DNA of 64,000 bases from Zoogloeaceae bacterium (GCA_024235675.1 JACKLZ010000002.1:429501-493500), one strand, 5' to 3'; shown: positions 41,144 to 52,656, counted from the stretch's first letter. A program made the numbers and translations. The notes: generated by a model not told the origin, from the letters alone.

Positions 41144-41237
41144 GCGCTCTCAAGTGAGATCAGCGGCCGCCGGGGTCGCCGCCGAACCGGCGGGCAACAT
41201 CCCATCGAACCACTTTTCATAAAGTATTCTGGGCATT

Positions 41238-42641
<1,404 letters not shown>

Positions 42642-42654
42642 GCTGCGCTCGACC

Positions 42655-43935
<1,281 letters not shown>

Positions 43936-44218
43936 TCGTCGTACCCAGTGAGATTCATCACGGCATGCCAGAGACAAGGCGAGGCGACCAACGGCCTGCT
44001 GCTACCATCAAGGCCGAATAATTGAATTCGCCTTGGTATGTCGACGCTTTTTACACAAGCCCTGCGACGGGATAGCAAGAAAAGAACACTTAGTTCAATA
44101 TCAATGACTTAAACACCAAAAAACTCTTGGCGCGGAATTTGCTAGATAACAATCAGGCTATTGGTCGCACTGTTGCATCAATCGTGGCCACCACGCAGAT
44201 GCACCCACGGGAACCAGC
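43936..44218. other. AT-richer intergenic leader before the HPr-rel-A-like cassette
   Basis: This 283-base gap holds no convincing gene. From about 44020 to 44160 it is visibly richer in A and T than the surrounding DNA, including A-runs and 'TCAATATCAATGAC'. It probably carries the promoter of the cassette and may mark a junction of transferred DNA. Confidence 0.5.
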
Positions 44219-44920
44219 ATGAAAAATCTTGAGAACATCACCCACGAAGAACACACCGCCGATGTCGCGCAAACGCCGCAACTGAAGCGACGGCGCATTC
44301 TGGGCGCGGCCGCTGGCGGAGTCGGCGTCCTACTTTCCGTTCAGGCGAAGACAGCTCTCGGTACCGGTGTCTGCAAAAGCCCATCAGCAATGATCAGTGG
44401 CAACACCAGTCCACGCCCTGGTGGTCCGCAAATGTGCTCTGGCGGCCGCTCACCGGGATTCTGGCGGAATCCGCAACACTTCTCCGCCTGGCAAGGCGCG
44501 AGTCCTGCGACACTCAAGGACGTCGACGCATGCCCGACCGGCCTCGGAAAGATTGGCCCCGAGAATATTGCCGATCAAGGCACCCTTGTACGCGATATCT
44601 TTCCAAGCGCTCCCGTACAGAGCCATTGGGGGCTTTGGGGCGTTCTGGCGTTCCCCAAGGACGCCGGCATTAACGAGGGTGATCTGCTTTGGCACCTGAT
44701 CGCGGTATATCTCAACTCCCTCGCCTTTAACGATTATGCGATGACGCCTCAGCAGGTTATCGACATTGGGGAAACACTCCTTACTGGCGGCGTCTACTGC
44801 CCCTCAGGGATGAGCTGCGGCGCCAATGCCATGCTCCCTGCGGACTTTGTCGCCTACGTCAGTCAAATGTATGACATCAACGCTGATGTCGAATTGCAGA
44901 TGTGCAAGAAGAACCCGTAA
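44219..44920 (+). CDS. Putative Tat-exported protein with SPGFW motif, first gene of HPr-rel-A-like cassette
   Basis: I do not recognise a named family for this 233-aa protein. It starts with a hydrophilic stretch, then 'KRRRILGAAAGGVGVLLSVQ' (residues 23-42), which looks like a twin-arginine signal. The rest has six Cys (52, 73, 105, 194, 200, 229) and 'SPGFWRNPQHFSAW' (78-91), a variant of the SPGYWKNH-type motif seen in many secreted bacterial proteins. It ends 'LQMCKKNP'. The PqqD-like gene starts 3 nt after its stop, so the pair is probably coupled. It could be the substrate of the downstream kinase, or an exported partner; neither is shown. Confidence 0.78.
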   Translation: MKNLENITHEEHTADVAQTPQLKRRRILGAAAGGVGVLLSVQAKTALGTGVCKSPSAMISGNTSPRPGGPQMCSGGRSPGFWRNPQHFSAWQGASPATLKDVDACPTGLGKIGPENIADQGTLVRDIFPSAPVQSHWGLWGVLAFPKDAGINEGDLLWHLIAVYLNSLAFNDYAMTPQQVIDIGETLLTGGVYCPSGMSCGANAMLPADFVAYVSQMYDINADVELQMCKKNP

Positions 44921-44923
44921 TTG

Positions 44924-45202
44924 ATGACCACCCTGGCGAGTGATGAGTATGTTTTATTGGCCAGCGGGCGGAGCCTTCTGCTTTCACCCGCATGGCCAGA
45001 CGACGACGCCTCGGTTTTGTTTGACAGAAATTCCGGTGACTACTGGGTTGTTACCGCCAGCGCTCGAGCTCTCGTAGATCGCCTCATCAACGCAGAGCAG
45101 CCCATGCGACTGAGCCAGCTTGACGTCGATGGCGTCGATGCTGCCACCAAACTTCGGCTCACGGAGGAACTTTCCGCACTTGGCATTTTGGCAATGGGAT
45201 AG
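44924..45202 (+). CDS. PqqD-like protein of the HPr-rel-A type system
   Basis: The 92-residue protein resembles the PqqD/RRE fold: an N-terminal strand region ('LASGRSLLLSPAW'), 'VLFDRNSGDYWVVTASARALVDRL' (residues 31-54), where the central 'Ser-Ala-x-Ala-L' helix is the usual PqqD mark, and a C-terminal helical pair ending 'LTEELSALGILA'. PqqD-type domains bind leader peptides in RiPP pathways. I recall a subfamily named for occurring with HPr-kinase-like proteins, and its position directly before such a kinase supports it. The ATG at 44924 follows a possible TTG at 44921. Confidence 0.78.
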   Translation: MTTLASDEYVLLASGRSLLLSPAWPDDDASVLFDRNSGDYWVVTASARALVDRLINAEQPMRLSQLDVDGVDAATKLRLTEELSALGILAMG

Positions 45203-45216
45203 TATCCAATGCCAAA

Positions 45217-46098
45217 ATGGTCCTCCCGGAGTCGCGTGTGCTTGATACCACGCTGAGAATTGCCCCGTTCGTCGTCCGTGTTCGATCTCCCTTTGCTAGC
45301 GTGCTCGCACATCTAGAGTTTTTCTACCGCGATTGCGAAAAGCCGCAGAAAGCCTTCATTGACTTCGACATCCGCCTGCTGCCAGGCCTGGGCGCGCACC
45401 GCTTTTGGCGACCGCAAGCCCGCTTTCTGGTCGACGACCAAAACCCCTTCCTCCCATTGCCGGTCAACCAGGCCGCCCCCATGTTCGAGTGGGGCTTGAA
45501 CTGGACGATCGCGAGCCGCTCGCTCGGTTTTGTCGTATTTCACGCCGCCGTCCTCGAGAAGAATGGCAATGCCATCATTCTTCCCGGATTCCCCGGCGCG
45601 GGGAAAAGCACCTTGTGTGCGGCACTGTGTCACCTGCGTGGCTGGCGGCTGCTGTCGGATGAATTGGCCATACTCGATCCTGTCAGCGGCATGCTGATCG
45701 CAAACCCGCGCCCCATCAGTCTCAAAAACGCGTCCATCGACATCGTCGGTCAATTCCCGGGCGCACGCGTCGGCGAGCGCTATCTGGACACACGGAAGGG
45801 GACGGTCGCTCACGCGGCGCCCAATCTCGACGCAATTGAGAACGCCAGCCAGCCAGCCCTGCCACGCTGGTTGGTCTTCCCCCAGTTCGCGCCCGGAGAG
45901 GGGCATCAGGTGTCGCCTGTTAGCCATGCCGAGGCCTTCGCCCTCATCGGAGAACAGTCTTTCAATCAAGAGCGCATGGGAGAGATCGGTTTCCGTGCTT
46001 TGTGCACCCTGCTTGGCAACGTCGACTGCCATCAGATCGAATACGGATCAACATCCGATGCGCTTGAACTGGTGGCGCAAGTCACGCAACAGGACTGA
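45217..46098 (+). CDS. HprK-related kinase A
   Basis: The 293-aa protein resembles the C-terminal half of HPr kinase/phosphorylase: 'FHAAVLEKNGNAIILPGFPG' leading into a P-loop 'GFPGAGKST' (residues 124-132), then 'GWRLLSDELAILD' (143-154), whose Asp-Glu matches the acidic pair after the P-loop in HprK. It has its own N-terminal part ('LRIAPFVVRVRSPFASVLA'). A PTS HPr is not encoded nearby, and HprK regulation of sugar uptake is not implied. Related kinases phosphorylate the lasso peptide paeninodin, which makes a peptide or protein target plausible. The gene starts 14 nt after the PqqD-like gene and ends 3 nt before the nucleotidyltransferase. Confidence 0.85.
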   Translation: MVLPESRVLDTTLRIAPFVVRVRSPFASVLAHLEFFYRDCEKPQKAFIDFDIRLLPGLGAHRFWRPQARFLVDDQNPFLPLPVNQAAPMFEWGLNWTIASRSLGFVVFHAAVLEKNGNAIILPGFPGAGKSTLCAALCHLRGWRLLSDELAILDPVSGMLIANPRPISLKNASIDIVGQFPGARVGERYLDTRKGTVAHAAPNLDAIENASQPALPRWLVFPQFAPGEGHQVSPVSHAEAFALIGEQSFNQERMGEIGFRALCTLLGNVDCHQIEYGSTSDALELVAQVTQQD

Positions 46099-46101
46099 CG
46101 C

Positions 46102-47196
46102 ATGAACCGCGCTTCGCTTCTCGAGCTGCTTAAGCATCCGCAACGCACCACGGCACTGTCGCCGAACGGCTGGACCGAATTTATTGCCACAGCCCGCAAC
46201 GCCAACTTGCTCGGCAAAGTGGCGCAACGCCTGCATGAAGCGGGCGTTGCTGTTCCCGCGGCCCCCTTGCGTCACCTCGAAGGCGCGCGTCTGCTGAGCG
46301 AACGCCAGCATCACTCGGTCGCCTGGGAGGCTCAATGCATCGATGCCACGCTGGCTCAAACAGACGAACCCGTTGTGCTTCTTAAGGGTGCCGCATATGT
46401 ACTGGGCCGGAAGGCCGCCGGGGTCGGACGACTCTTCGGCGACGTCGACGTCCTGGTACCGCCCGGCAGTCTCGGCAAAATCGAGATCCGCCTGATGGCC
46501 GGCGGCTGGACCCAGATGAAATCAGAGGAGTATGACCAGCGCTATTACCGGGAATGGATGCATGAGCTTCCGCCGATGATCCACGTCCGCCGGGGCACCG
46601 TCATCGACGTCCATCACACCATCCTGCCGCTGACGGCTCGCAGCCACCCCGACGCCGACGCCATCATTGCACACTCGATACCGTTACCCGGCTACCGGTC
46701 ACTCAGGATTCCCTGCGACGAAGACCTGATCATCCACAGCATGTGCCACCTGGCCCATGAGGGCGAATTGCACAATGCACTCCGCGACCTCGATGACATC
46801 AACTCCCTGCTGAGCGAACATGCTGATTCACCCGATTTCTGGGGCCAGCTTGGTGACCGCGCTGAGCACCATGACCTCGCCGCGTCGGTGGCCCTCTGCC
46901 TGATGCTGGTGCGACAGTTCTTTGATACACCGGTCCCAGAATCGCTCGTCCTGCGACTTGCAGGCGCCGATGCCACAGCGATTCGACGACTTACACGGCT
47001 CTACGATGTGGCGATCGTCCCAGACCCAGAAGGCCGCCCCCCCCTGCGAAGCCTTGCCGCACAATTGCTTATCTACATTCGCTCACACTGGCTACGCATG
47101 CCACCCCGACTTCTGGTCCAACATCTGTCACGCAAGGCCTGGCAACGCCTGACCCTTGCGTCGGGTACAAGCCCGAAAAACAAACAGGGGGCCTGA
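46102..47196 (+). CDS. NTP_transf_5-type nucleotidyltransferase
   Basis: The 364-aa protein fits the uncharacterised nucleotidyltransferase family PF14907: 'PVVLLKGAAYVLGRKAAG' (91-107) and the polymerase-beta-like metal motif 'GRLFGDVDVLVPPGSLGK' (Asp114, Asp116), then 'IDVHHTILPLTAR' with a possible third acidic residue and a helical C-terminal half. Members of this family accompany HprK-like kinases in several peptide clusters, where they may add a nucleotide to a phosphorylated product. The TGA stop lies in the loop of the terminator hairpin that closes the cassette. Confidence 0.82.
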   Translation: MNRASLLELLKHPQRTTALSPNGWTEFIATARNANLLGKVAQRLHEAGVAVPAAPLRHLEGARLLSERQHHSVAWEAQCIDATLAQTDEPVVLLKGAAYVLGRKAAGVGRLFGDVDVLVPPGSLGKIEIRLMAGGWTQMKSEEYDQRYYREWMHELPPMIHVRRGTVIDVHHTILPLTARSHPDADAIIAHSIPLPGYRSLRIPCDEDLIIHSMCHLAHEGELHNALRDLDDINSLLSEHADSPDFWGQLGDRAEHHDLAASVALCLMLVRQFFDTPVPESLVLRLAGADATAIRRLTRLYDVAIVPDPEGRPPLRSLAAQLLIYIRSHWLRMPPRLLVQHLSRKAWQRLTLASGTSPKNKQGA

Positions 47197-47208
47197 GCCC
47201 CCTGTTTG
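47181..47208. terminator. Terminator closing the cassette, shared with grxD
   Basis: A 12-bp perfect stem (CAAACAGGGGGC / GCCCCCTGTTTG) with loop CTGA overlaps the last codons and stop of the nucleotidyltransferase gene. It lies 24 nt beyond the grxD stop on the other strand, so it can terminate both. Confidence 0.75.
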
Positions 47209-47231
47209 TACAAATCAGTGGCTTCAGCGGT

Positions 47232-47546
47232 TTATTTCACTGACTTCAGCATCTCCTGCAACTCACCGTTTTCGTACATCTCGCGCAAGATGTCGCAACC
47301 GCCGACAAACTCGCCGTTGATGTAGAGCTGCGGGATGGTCGGCCAGTTGGCGTATTCCTTGATGCCCTGGCGGATCTGTTCGTCGGCCAGCACGTTCACT
47401 GACGCATAGTTTTGCAGGCCACAGAGCTTGAGGATCTGCGCCACGGTCGCGGAAAAGCCGCACTGCGGAAACTGCGGCGTGCCCTTCATGTACAGCACAA
47501 CCGGGTTGGAGGTAACTTGCTCGCGGATCTGGTCTTGGACGCTCAT
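47232..47546 (-). CDS. grxD: Monothiol glutaredoxin (Grx4 type)
   Basis: This 104-aa protein is a CGFS-type monothiol glutaredoxin, which binds and transfers [2Fe-2S] clusters with BolA or other partners. The signature 'LYMKGTPQFPQCGFSATV' holds the CGFS site at about residues 28-31, followed by 'NWPTIPQLYINGEFVGGCDI' (glutathione-binding TIP and GG-CD motifs). Length and sequence match GrxD. It is downstream of prmC on the same strand. Confidence 0.96.
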   Translation of the reverse strand: MSVQDQIREQVTSNPVVLYMKGTPQFPQCGFSATVAQILKLCGLQNYASVNVLADEQIRQGIKEYANWPTIPQLYINGEFVGGCDILREMYENGELQEMLKSVK

Positions 47547-47585
47547 GGGGACGCTCGAATAGTTGAGTTAATAAGTCGGGAAATT

Positions 47586-48431
47586 TTAAGCTTCGTCCGC
47601 CGAAGCGTCAAGCCAGCCCCCGGTGATGCGAGGAATACCTGCCAAGTCGGGCCAGGTCTGCACGCGCTTGAGGCCCGACCGACCCAGAATGGCACTCACC
47701 GCCTCTGCTTGATCGTAGCCATGCTCGATGAAAAGACAAGCACCCGGTGCAAGCCTCGGGACGCTCTGGGCGGCAATTCGCCGGATATCGTCAAGCCCGT
47801 CCGGCCCGGCAGCCAGGGCAGACACGGGCTCGAAACGCACATCGCCCTCGGCCAGATGCGGATCGCCTGCGGCCACGTAGGGCGGATTGGACACTATCAG
47901 ATCAAAGCGCATCTCAGCCGGCACCGCTGAGAACCAGTCGCTTTCGGCGAAGCGGACCCGTGCGCCCAGTCGATGCGCATTGCGCCTCGCCACGGCCAAG
48001 GCGTCAGCGGAACGATCCACCGCCATGACCTCGGCGTCGGGCCAGAGCAAGGCCAGCGTGATGGCAATCGCGCCGCTACCCGTCCCCAGGTCCAGTACAG
48101 CGCTCGGCGCATTCGGGAAAGTCTCTTTTGCCAGCTCAACAAGGCCTTCGGTTTCCGGCCGCGGTATCAGCACCGCCGATGAGACCTCAAAGCGCCGGCC
48201 ATAGAATTCACGCGAGCCCACCAGATACGCGACCGGTTCGCCCTGCGCGCGCCGCGTCACCCAGTCGGCAAAGCGGCACTGCTGCTCGGCCGTTAGCGCC
48301 ACCTCGGGATGGGCGACCAGATAACTGCCAGGCCGGCCGATCGCTTCGGCCAGCAGAATGCGGGCGTCGACACGGTCAATCCGGCCACGACAGGCGGCCA
48401 GCGCGCTGCCGATGGTCTCAGCGTTCGTCAT
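47586..48431 (-). CDS. prmC: Release-factor glutamine N5-methyltransferase
   Basis: PrmC methylates the Gln of the GGQ motif in peptide-chain release factors. The 281-aa protein shows '[14 protein letters not shown]', '[20 protein letters not shown]', '[15 protein letters not shown]', the SAM motif '[17 protein letters not shown]' and the catalytic '[18 protein letters not shown]'. Its start overlaps the end of prfA by 14 nt, the usual prfA-prmC coupling of enzyme and substrate. Confidence 0.96.
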   Translation of the reverse strand: MTNAETIGSALAACRGRIDRVDARILLAEAIGRPGSYLVAHPEVALTAEQQCRFADWVTRRAQGEPVAYLVGSREFYGRRFEVSSAVLIPRPETEGLVELAKETFPNAPSAVLDLGTGSGAIAITLALLWPDAEVMAVDRSADALAVARRNAHRLGARVRFAESDWFSAVPAEMRFDLIVSNPPYVAAGDPHLAEGDVRFEPVSALAAGPDGLDDIRRIAAQSVPRLAPGACLFIEHGYDQAEAVSAILGRSGLKRVQTWPDLAGIPRITGGWLDASADEA

Positions 48432-49503
48432 CGGCCAAGGCGGCGAGCTGATCGGCCTGGTGCTCGGCGGTCAGCGCATCGACGATCTCGTCCAGCGCGC
48501 CTTCGAGGATGGCGTCGAGCTTGTAGAGCGTGAGATTGATGCGGTGATCGGTAACCCGGCCTTGTGGAAAATTGTAGGTGCGGATGCGCTCGGAGCGATC
48601 TCCGCTGCCCACCAGCGACTTGCGGGTGGCCGCCTCGGACTCATGACGCGCCCGCTGTTGCACATCCCGAATCCGCGCCGCCAGCACCGACATGGCCTGT
48701 GCCTTGTTGCGGTGCTGCGAGCGGTCGTCCTGACACTCGACGACGATGCCCGTCGGCAGATGGGTGATCCGCACCGCAGAGTCCGTCTTGTTGATGTGCT
48801 GGCCGCCCGCGCCGCTGGCGCGATAGGTGTCGATACGCAGGTCGGCCGGATTCAGCGCCACCTCTTCGATCTCATCGGCTTCGGGCATCACCGCCACGGT
48901 GCAGGCCGAGGTGTGAATCCGCCCCTGCGTTTCGGTCGCCGGCACGCGCTGCACCCGGTGACCGCCCGACTCGAACTTGAGCCGCGCATAGGCGCCGTCG
49001 CCCAGTATGCGGACCACCGCCTCCTTGACGCCGCCCAGTTCGGACTCGGACATCGACACGGTCTCGACCTTCCAGCGCCGGGACTCGGCGTAGCGCAGAT
49101 ACATGCGCAGCAAATCGTTGGCAAACAGCGCCGCCTCCTCGCCGCCCGTGCCTGCGCGCACTTCGAGAAACAGATTGCGGCCGTCGTCAGGGTCTTTGGG
49201 CAGCAGCGCTGCCTGCAGCGTTTTCTCGAGGGACGCCAGACGCGCCTCGCAGGCCTCAATTTCTTCGCGCGCCAGCGCCGCCATTTCCGGGTCGGACAGC
49301 ATCTCGCGGGCAGCCTCGGCATCCTGCTCGGCCTGGCGAAAATCGGCATAGGCCTGCACCGCGGGCTCAAGTTCGGCGCGCTCCTGGCCGAGCCGGCGCA
49401 AGGTGGCACCGTCGAGCGGCACCGAGCCGTCAGACATCTGGCGATCCAGCTCTTCAAGGCGGACCGCCAACTGCTCGAGTTTGTCGCGAATTGATAGCTT
49501 CAT
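48418..49503 (-). CDS. prfA: Peptide chain release factor 1
   Basis: RF1 recognises UAG and UAA and triggers peptide release. The 361-aa protein has '[20 protein letters not shown]', the codon-recognition region ('[20 protein letters not shown]', containing PAT as the UAG/UAA tripeptide) and the peptidyl-hydrolase motif in '[20 protein letters not shown]'. I chose ATG 49503 ('[13 protein letters not shown]'); an in-frame start 27 nt upstream adds nine residues. It lies 44 nt after hemA, in the classic hemA-prfA-prmC order. Confidence 0.97.
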   Translation of the reverse strand: MKLSIRDKLEQLAVRLEELDRQMSDGSVPLDGATLRRLGQERAELEPAVQAYADFRQAEQDAEAAREMLSDPEMAALAREEIEACEARLASLEKTLQAALLPKDPDDGRNLFLEVRAGTGGEEAALFANDLLRMYLRYAESRRWKVETVSMSESELGGVKEAVVRILGDGAYARLKFESGGHRVQRVPATETQGRIHTSACTVAVMPEADEIEEVALNPADLRIDTYRASGAGGQHINKTDSAVRITHLPTGIVVECQDDRSQHRNKAQAMSVLAARIRDVQQRARHESEAATRKSLVGSGDRSERIRTYNFPQGRVTDHRINLTLYKLDAILEGALDEIVDALTAEHQADQLAALADDER

Positions 49504-49547
49504 AGGGGTCCGGTGCGCCGTTGCCGGCACGCCACAAAAGAGTTCAG

Positions 49548-50804
49548 CTAGTGACGATCGTTGCGATCGAGCTGAAACAGGGTGCTGACCACGCGTCCGG
49601 CTTCAGCCAGCGCATCGCCTTCGGCCTGGTTGAGATAGCGCGACGGGCCGTGAATCAGCTTGTTGGTGATGCCCTGACTCAAGGCCTCGAGCACCTTCTG
49701 GGGGTCGTCGCCCTTGGCCAGGCGTTTGGCCGCGCGCATCAGTTCCTGCTGACGCACCCGCTCGGCCTCTTCGCGCAGCGCCCGGATCACCGGCACCGCG
49801 TCGCGCCCTTCAAGCCACGAGAAAAATCCGCGCACACGCTCGTCGATGATGCCCTCGGCCTCGACCACAGCCGACTGGCGCGTTTCCTTGCCAGAGGCCA
49901 CGAGCTGGGCCAGATCATCAACGGTGTAAAGAAACACGTCGTCCAGATCGCCGATTTCGCGCTCGATATCGCGCGGCACCGCCAGATCGACCATCACCAT
50001 GGGGCGGTGGCGACGCGCCTTGAGCGCCCGCTCAACCATGCCCAGGCCAATGATGGGCAAGGGCGCTGCCGTACAGGACACAATCACGTCGTACTGGGCC
50101 ATGACGTCGCCGATCATGTCGAGCCGCAAGGTGTCGCCGCCAAAGCGGTCGGCCAGGCCCTGCGCGCGCGCTTCGGTCCGGTTGGCAATCGTCACGCGGC
50201 GCGGCTTGGTGCCGGCAAAGTGCGCGGCGCACAGCTCGATCATTTCGCCGGCGCCGATGAACAGCACCCGCTGATCCGACATGCGCTCGAAAATGCGCTC
50301 GGCCAGATGCACCGACGCCGCCGCCATCGACACCACATTGGCGCCAATCGCCGTGCTGGAGCGCACCTCTTTGGCCACCGAAAAGGTGCGCTGGAACAGC
50401 TGATGGAGCGTGGTACCCAGCGTGCCCGCCGCTTCGGCGTGGCGAACGGCCTCTTTGACCTGACCCAGAATCTGCGGCTCGCCCAGCACCATCGAATCGA
50501 GTCCGCTGGCCACCCGAAACACATGGCGGACCGCGTCGTGTGCGGGATAGGTGTACAAATAGGGTGCCATGTCTGCCAGCGGCAGATCGTGGTAGCGCGC
50601 CAGCCAGTCGGCGGCAAACTCGGGCGTATCGGTAGAGAAGTACAGCTCCGTCCGATTGCAGGTCGACAGAATGGCGGCCTCCTGCACCTGCACCGACGTC
50701 AGATCCTTGAGCGCGCCCAGAAGACGCTCAGGCTGAAACGACACGCGCTCTCGAATGGCAAGCGGTGCCGTGTGGTGATTCAAGCCAAGCGCGAAAAGAG
50801 GCAT
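49548..50804 (-). CDS. hemA: Glutamyl-tRNA reductase
   Basis: HemA reduces glutamyl-tRNA to glutamate-1-semialdehyde, the committed step of the C5 route to 5-aminolevulinate. The 418-aa protein has '[20 protein letters not shown]', catalytic Cys in '[14 protein letters not shown]', '[20 protein letters not shown]', the NADPH motif '[19 protein letters not shown]' and the C-terminal dimerisation helices ('[15 protein letters not shown]'). With hemC, D, F, X and Y in the window, it supplies the start of the heme pathway. A TATAAT -10 box lies 33 nt upstream. Confidence 0.97.
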   Translation of the reverse strand: MPLFALGLNHHTAPLAIRERVSFQPERLLGALKDLTSVQVQEAAILSTCNRTELYFSTDTPEFAADWLARYHDLPLADMAPYLYTYPAHDAVRHVFRVASGLDSMVLGEPQILGQVKEAVRHAEAAGTLGTTLHQLFQRTFSVAKEVRSSTAIGANVVSMAAASVHLAERIFERMSDQRVLFIGAGEMIELCAAHFAGTKPRRVTIANRTEARAQGLADRFGGDTLRLDMIGDVMAQYDVIVSCTAAPLPIIGLGMVERALKARRHRPMVMVDLAVPRDIEREIGDLDDVFLYTVDDLAQLVASGKETRQSAVVEAEGIIDERVRGFFSWLEGRDAVPVIRALREEAERVRQQELMRAAKRLAKGDDPQKVLEALSQGITNKLIHGPSRYLNQAEGDALAEAGRVVSTLFQLDRNDRH

Positions 50805-50836
50805 GCAGCGGATGATCTGGGGCGGACGGAGCGCGA

Positions 50837-50842
50837 ATTATA
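50837..50842 (-). promoter_or_regulatory. -10 box of hemA
   Basis: On the minus strand a consensus 'TATAAT', preceded by 'TGA', lies 32 nt upstream of the hemA ATG. The best -35-like hexamer (TTGGCA) is only 14 nt away, so the spacing is poor. Confidence 0.5.
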
Positions 50843-50936
50843 TCACCCGGCCCTACTGCCAAAGCTTGAGCATTGTCAGCCGAGTCGGCCATGGGGTCGG
50901 CTCACGCCGTCTAGCGCAAAGCCGGCCGCTGAAAAG

Positions 50937-50967
50937 AAAAACGCCGACCCATCGGATCGGCGTTTTT
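50937..50967 (-). terminator. Terminator after tRNA-Phe
   Basis: An 11-bp perfect stem (AAAAACGCCGA / TCGGCGTTTTT) with a 9-nt loop begins 7 nt past the tRNA 3' end on the minus strand, with the T-run forming the second strand. Confidence 0.8.
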
Positions 50968-50974
50968 GGTGTTT

Positions 50975-51050
50975 TGGTGGCCAGTCTCGGAATCGAACCA
51001 AGGACACGCGGATTTTCAATCCGCTGCTCTACCAACTGAGCTAACTGGCC
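50975..51050 (-). tRNA. tRNA-Phe (GAA)
   Basis: The 76-nt minus-strand sequence folds into a full cloverleaf: acceptor GGCCAGT/ACTGGCC, D-arm GCTC...GAGC, anticodon stem GCGGA/TCCGC with loop TTGAAAA (anticodon GAA, Phe), and T-arm CTTGG-TTCGATT-CCGAG. Discriminator A and an encoded CCA are present. It is the only tRNA seen in the window, with its own promoter and terminator. Confidence 0.97.
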
Positions 51051-51063
51051 CAAAAGAGGGCGC

Positions 51064-51091
51064 ATTATAGCCGAATAATTTGCCGCGTCAA
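51064..51091 (-). promoter_or_regulatory. Sigma-70 promoter of tRNA-Phe
   Basis: On the minus strand TTGACG and TATAAT are spaced by 16 nt, with the -10 ending 13 nt before the tRNA 5' end. Both boxes are close to consensus and well placed. Confidence 0.7.
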
Positions 51092-51128
51092 ACACCCCCA
51101 CCCTGTTTTTTGTGGGCGGCGTTCCGCA

Positions 51129-52607
51129 TCAAGATGACTCGGCCGTCGTGCGCCGTGTATAGCTGCGCGGGAAGATCACCTGGGCCAGCGTACCGGTGCC
51201 CGTCGGGCTGGACTTGAGCGTCACGGTAGCGCGATGCAACTCGGCAATTTCGCGCACGATCGGCAAGCCGAGGCCGGAGCCATCCTCACCGCTGCCCAGT
51301 ACCCGGTAGAAGCGCTCGAACACCCGCTCCCGATCTTCCTCGGGAATTCCGGCGCCAGTGTCCTCGACCTCAAGAATGGCGAACTCGGTGGCCTGGGTTC
51401 GCGCGGTCACACGCCCCCCCAGGGGGGTGTATTTGATGGCGTTGTCCATCAGGTTCATGATCATTTCGCGCAGCAAGACCGGATTGCCGTCAATCAGCAG
51501 CGGCCAGCCGGTGTCCTCCACACCCAGGTCGATATTCTTGATCTGCGCACGCGGGTAAAGATCGAGCGCCACCTCACGCACCAGCATTTCCAGGTCGACC
51601 CGATCGACCGCGTAGATTTTTTCCGAGCTGGATTCCGCCCGGGCGAGCGTGAGCAACTGGTTGATCAGGTGGCTGGCGCGATGCGTGCTCAGCGCGATGC
51701 GGGTCAGCGCCTCGTGCAGCATCTCGGGGTCAGACTCGTTCAGCGCCAACTCGGTCTGCATGCGCAGGCCGGTGAGCGGTGTTCGCATCTGGTGCGCGGC
51801 ATCGGCAATGAAGCGTTGCTGCGCCTGCAGGTTTTCTTCAAGACGCGCCATCATGTCGTTGAAAGCGACGATCAGCGGGCGCAATTCTTCGGGCACCCCG
51901 GCGGTCGAGATGGGCGCCAGATCGGTTGGCCGGCGGCGACGAATCACGCCCTGCAAGCGATTCAATGGCGAAATGCCGCGCGACAGCCCCACCCAGACCA
52001 GAATGACCGCCAGCGGGATGATGGCGAATTGCGGCAGCAGCACTCCGGTCACCACGCGCGAGGCCAGCTCGGCCCGTTTGTTGCGCGTCTCGGCGATCTG
52101 CACCAGCACGAGCGGACTGCTGGGCTCGGGATAGGCGCGCATGAACTGATAGGCGACGCGCACCTCTTCGCCCTGGATCACCGCGTCGCGATAGAGCACA
52201 TCATCCGGCAACAGCCGGATCGGTGGCGGCACCCAGGGAATCTCCCAGTCACCGGCAACGACCTCGCCTTGATGGTCGGCGACCTGGTAATAGACCGTAT
52301 CGTCACGGTCTGCACGGAACAGCACCCGTGGCGGGGCAGGAAAATCGACCCGAACCGCCTTGTCGTCCAGCACCACCAGGCGCGCGAGCGTGCGCACGCT
52401 CTCGGCCATGGCGCGGTCGTAGGGCTCGTTGGCGATGTTATCGGCGACGTTGTGGGTGACGATGATGGAAATCGGCCACAGAAACAGCAGCGGCGCGAGC
52501 ATCCAGTCGAGGATCTCGCCAAACAGCGAATTGAATTGCCCGCCCTTGCGCTCGTCCCTGGATGCCGCCTTGTCGGCACGCATCGCCCGGGCAGCTTTGG
52601 AGATCAC
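51129..52607 (-). CDS. Sensor histidine kinase (TctE/QseC-like)
   Basis: The protein (492 aa from GTG 52607) has a first membrane helix ('MLAPLLFLWPISIIVTH'), a periplasmic domain, a second helix ('LLPQFAIIPLAVILVWVGLS'), a HAMP-like linker, and kinase core with phospho-acceptor His in 'FIADAAHQMRTPLTGLRMQTE', N-box 'MNLMDNAIKYTPLGGRV', 'EVEDTGAGIPEEDRERVFERFYRVLG' and 'GSGLGLPIVREIAELH'. The domain plan and 'NEPYDRAMAESVRTLARLV' resemble TctE, sensor for tricarboxylate uptake. The frame is open to 52700, but 'GGGGTGG' before GTG 52607 supports the chosen start; an ATG at 52583 is an alternative. The actual signal is unknown. Confidence 0.88.
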   Translation of the reverse strand: MISKAARAMRADKAASRDERKGGQFNSLFGEILDWMLAPLLFLWPISIIVTHNVADNIANEPYDRAMAESVRTLARLVVLDDKAVRVDFPAPPRVLFRADRDDTVYYQVADHQGEVVAGDWEIPWVPPPIRLLPDDVLYRDAVIQGEEVRVAYQFMRAYPEPSSPLVLVQIAETRNKRAELASRVVTGVLLPQFAIIPLAVILVWVGLSRGISPLNRLQGVIRRRRPTDLAPISTAGVPEELRPLIVAFNDMMARLEENLQAQQRFIADAAHQMRTPLTGLRMQTELALNESDPEMLHEALTRIALSTHRASHLINQLLTLARAESSSEKIYAVDRVDLEMLVREVALDLYPRAQIKNIDLGVEDTGWPLLIDGNPVLLREMIMNLMDNAIKYTPLGGRVTARTQATEFAILEVEDTGAGIPEEDRERVFERFYRVLGSGEDGSGLGLPIVREIAELHRATVTLKSSPTGTGTLAQVIFPRSYTRRTTAESS

Positions 52608-52656
52608 CGCGCCACCCCGCTGCGGCGACCGCCTCCCTGGCTGCCGACGGTACCGG

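Noticed and set aside
44219..47196. Reading the cassette as a lasso-peptide cluster
   Set aside because: A PqqD-like protein, kinase and nucleotidyltransferase are present, but no asparagine-synthetase-like cyclase, transglutaminase-type leader protease, ABC exporter or short precursor peptide is seen.
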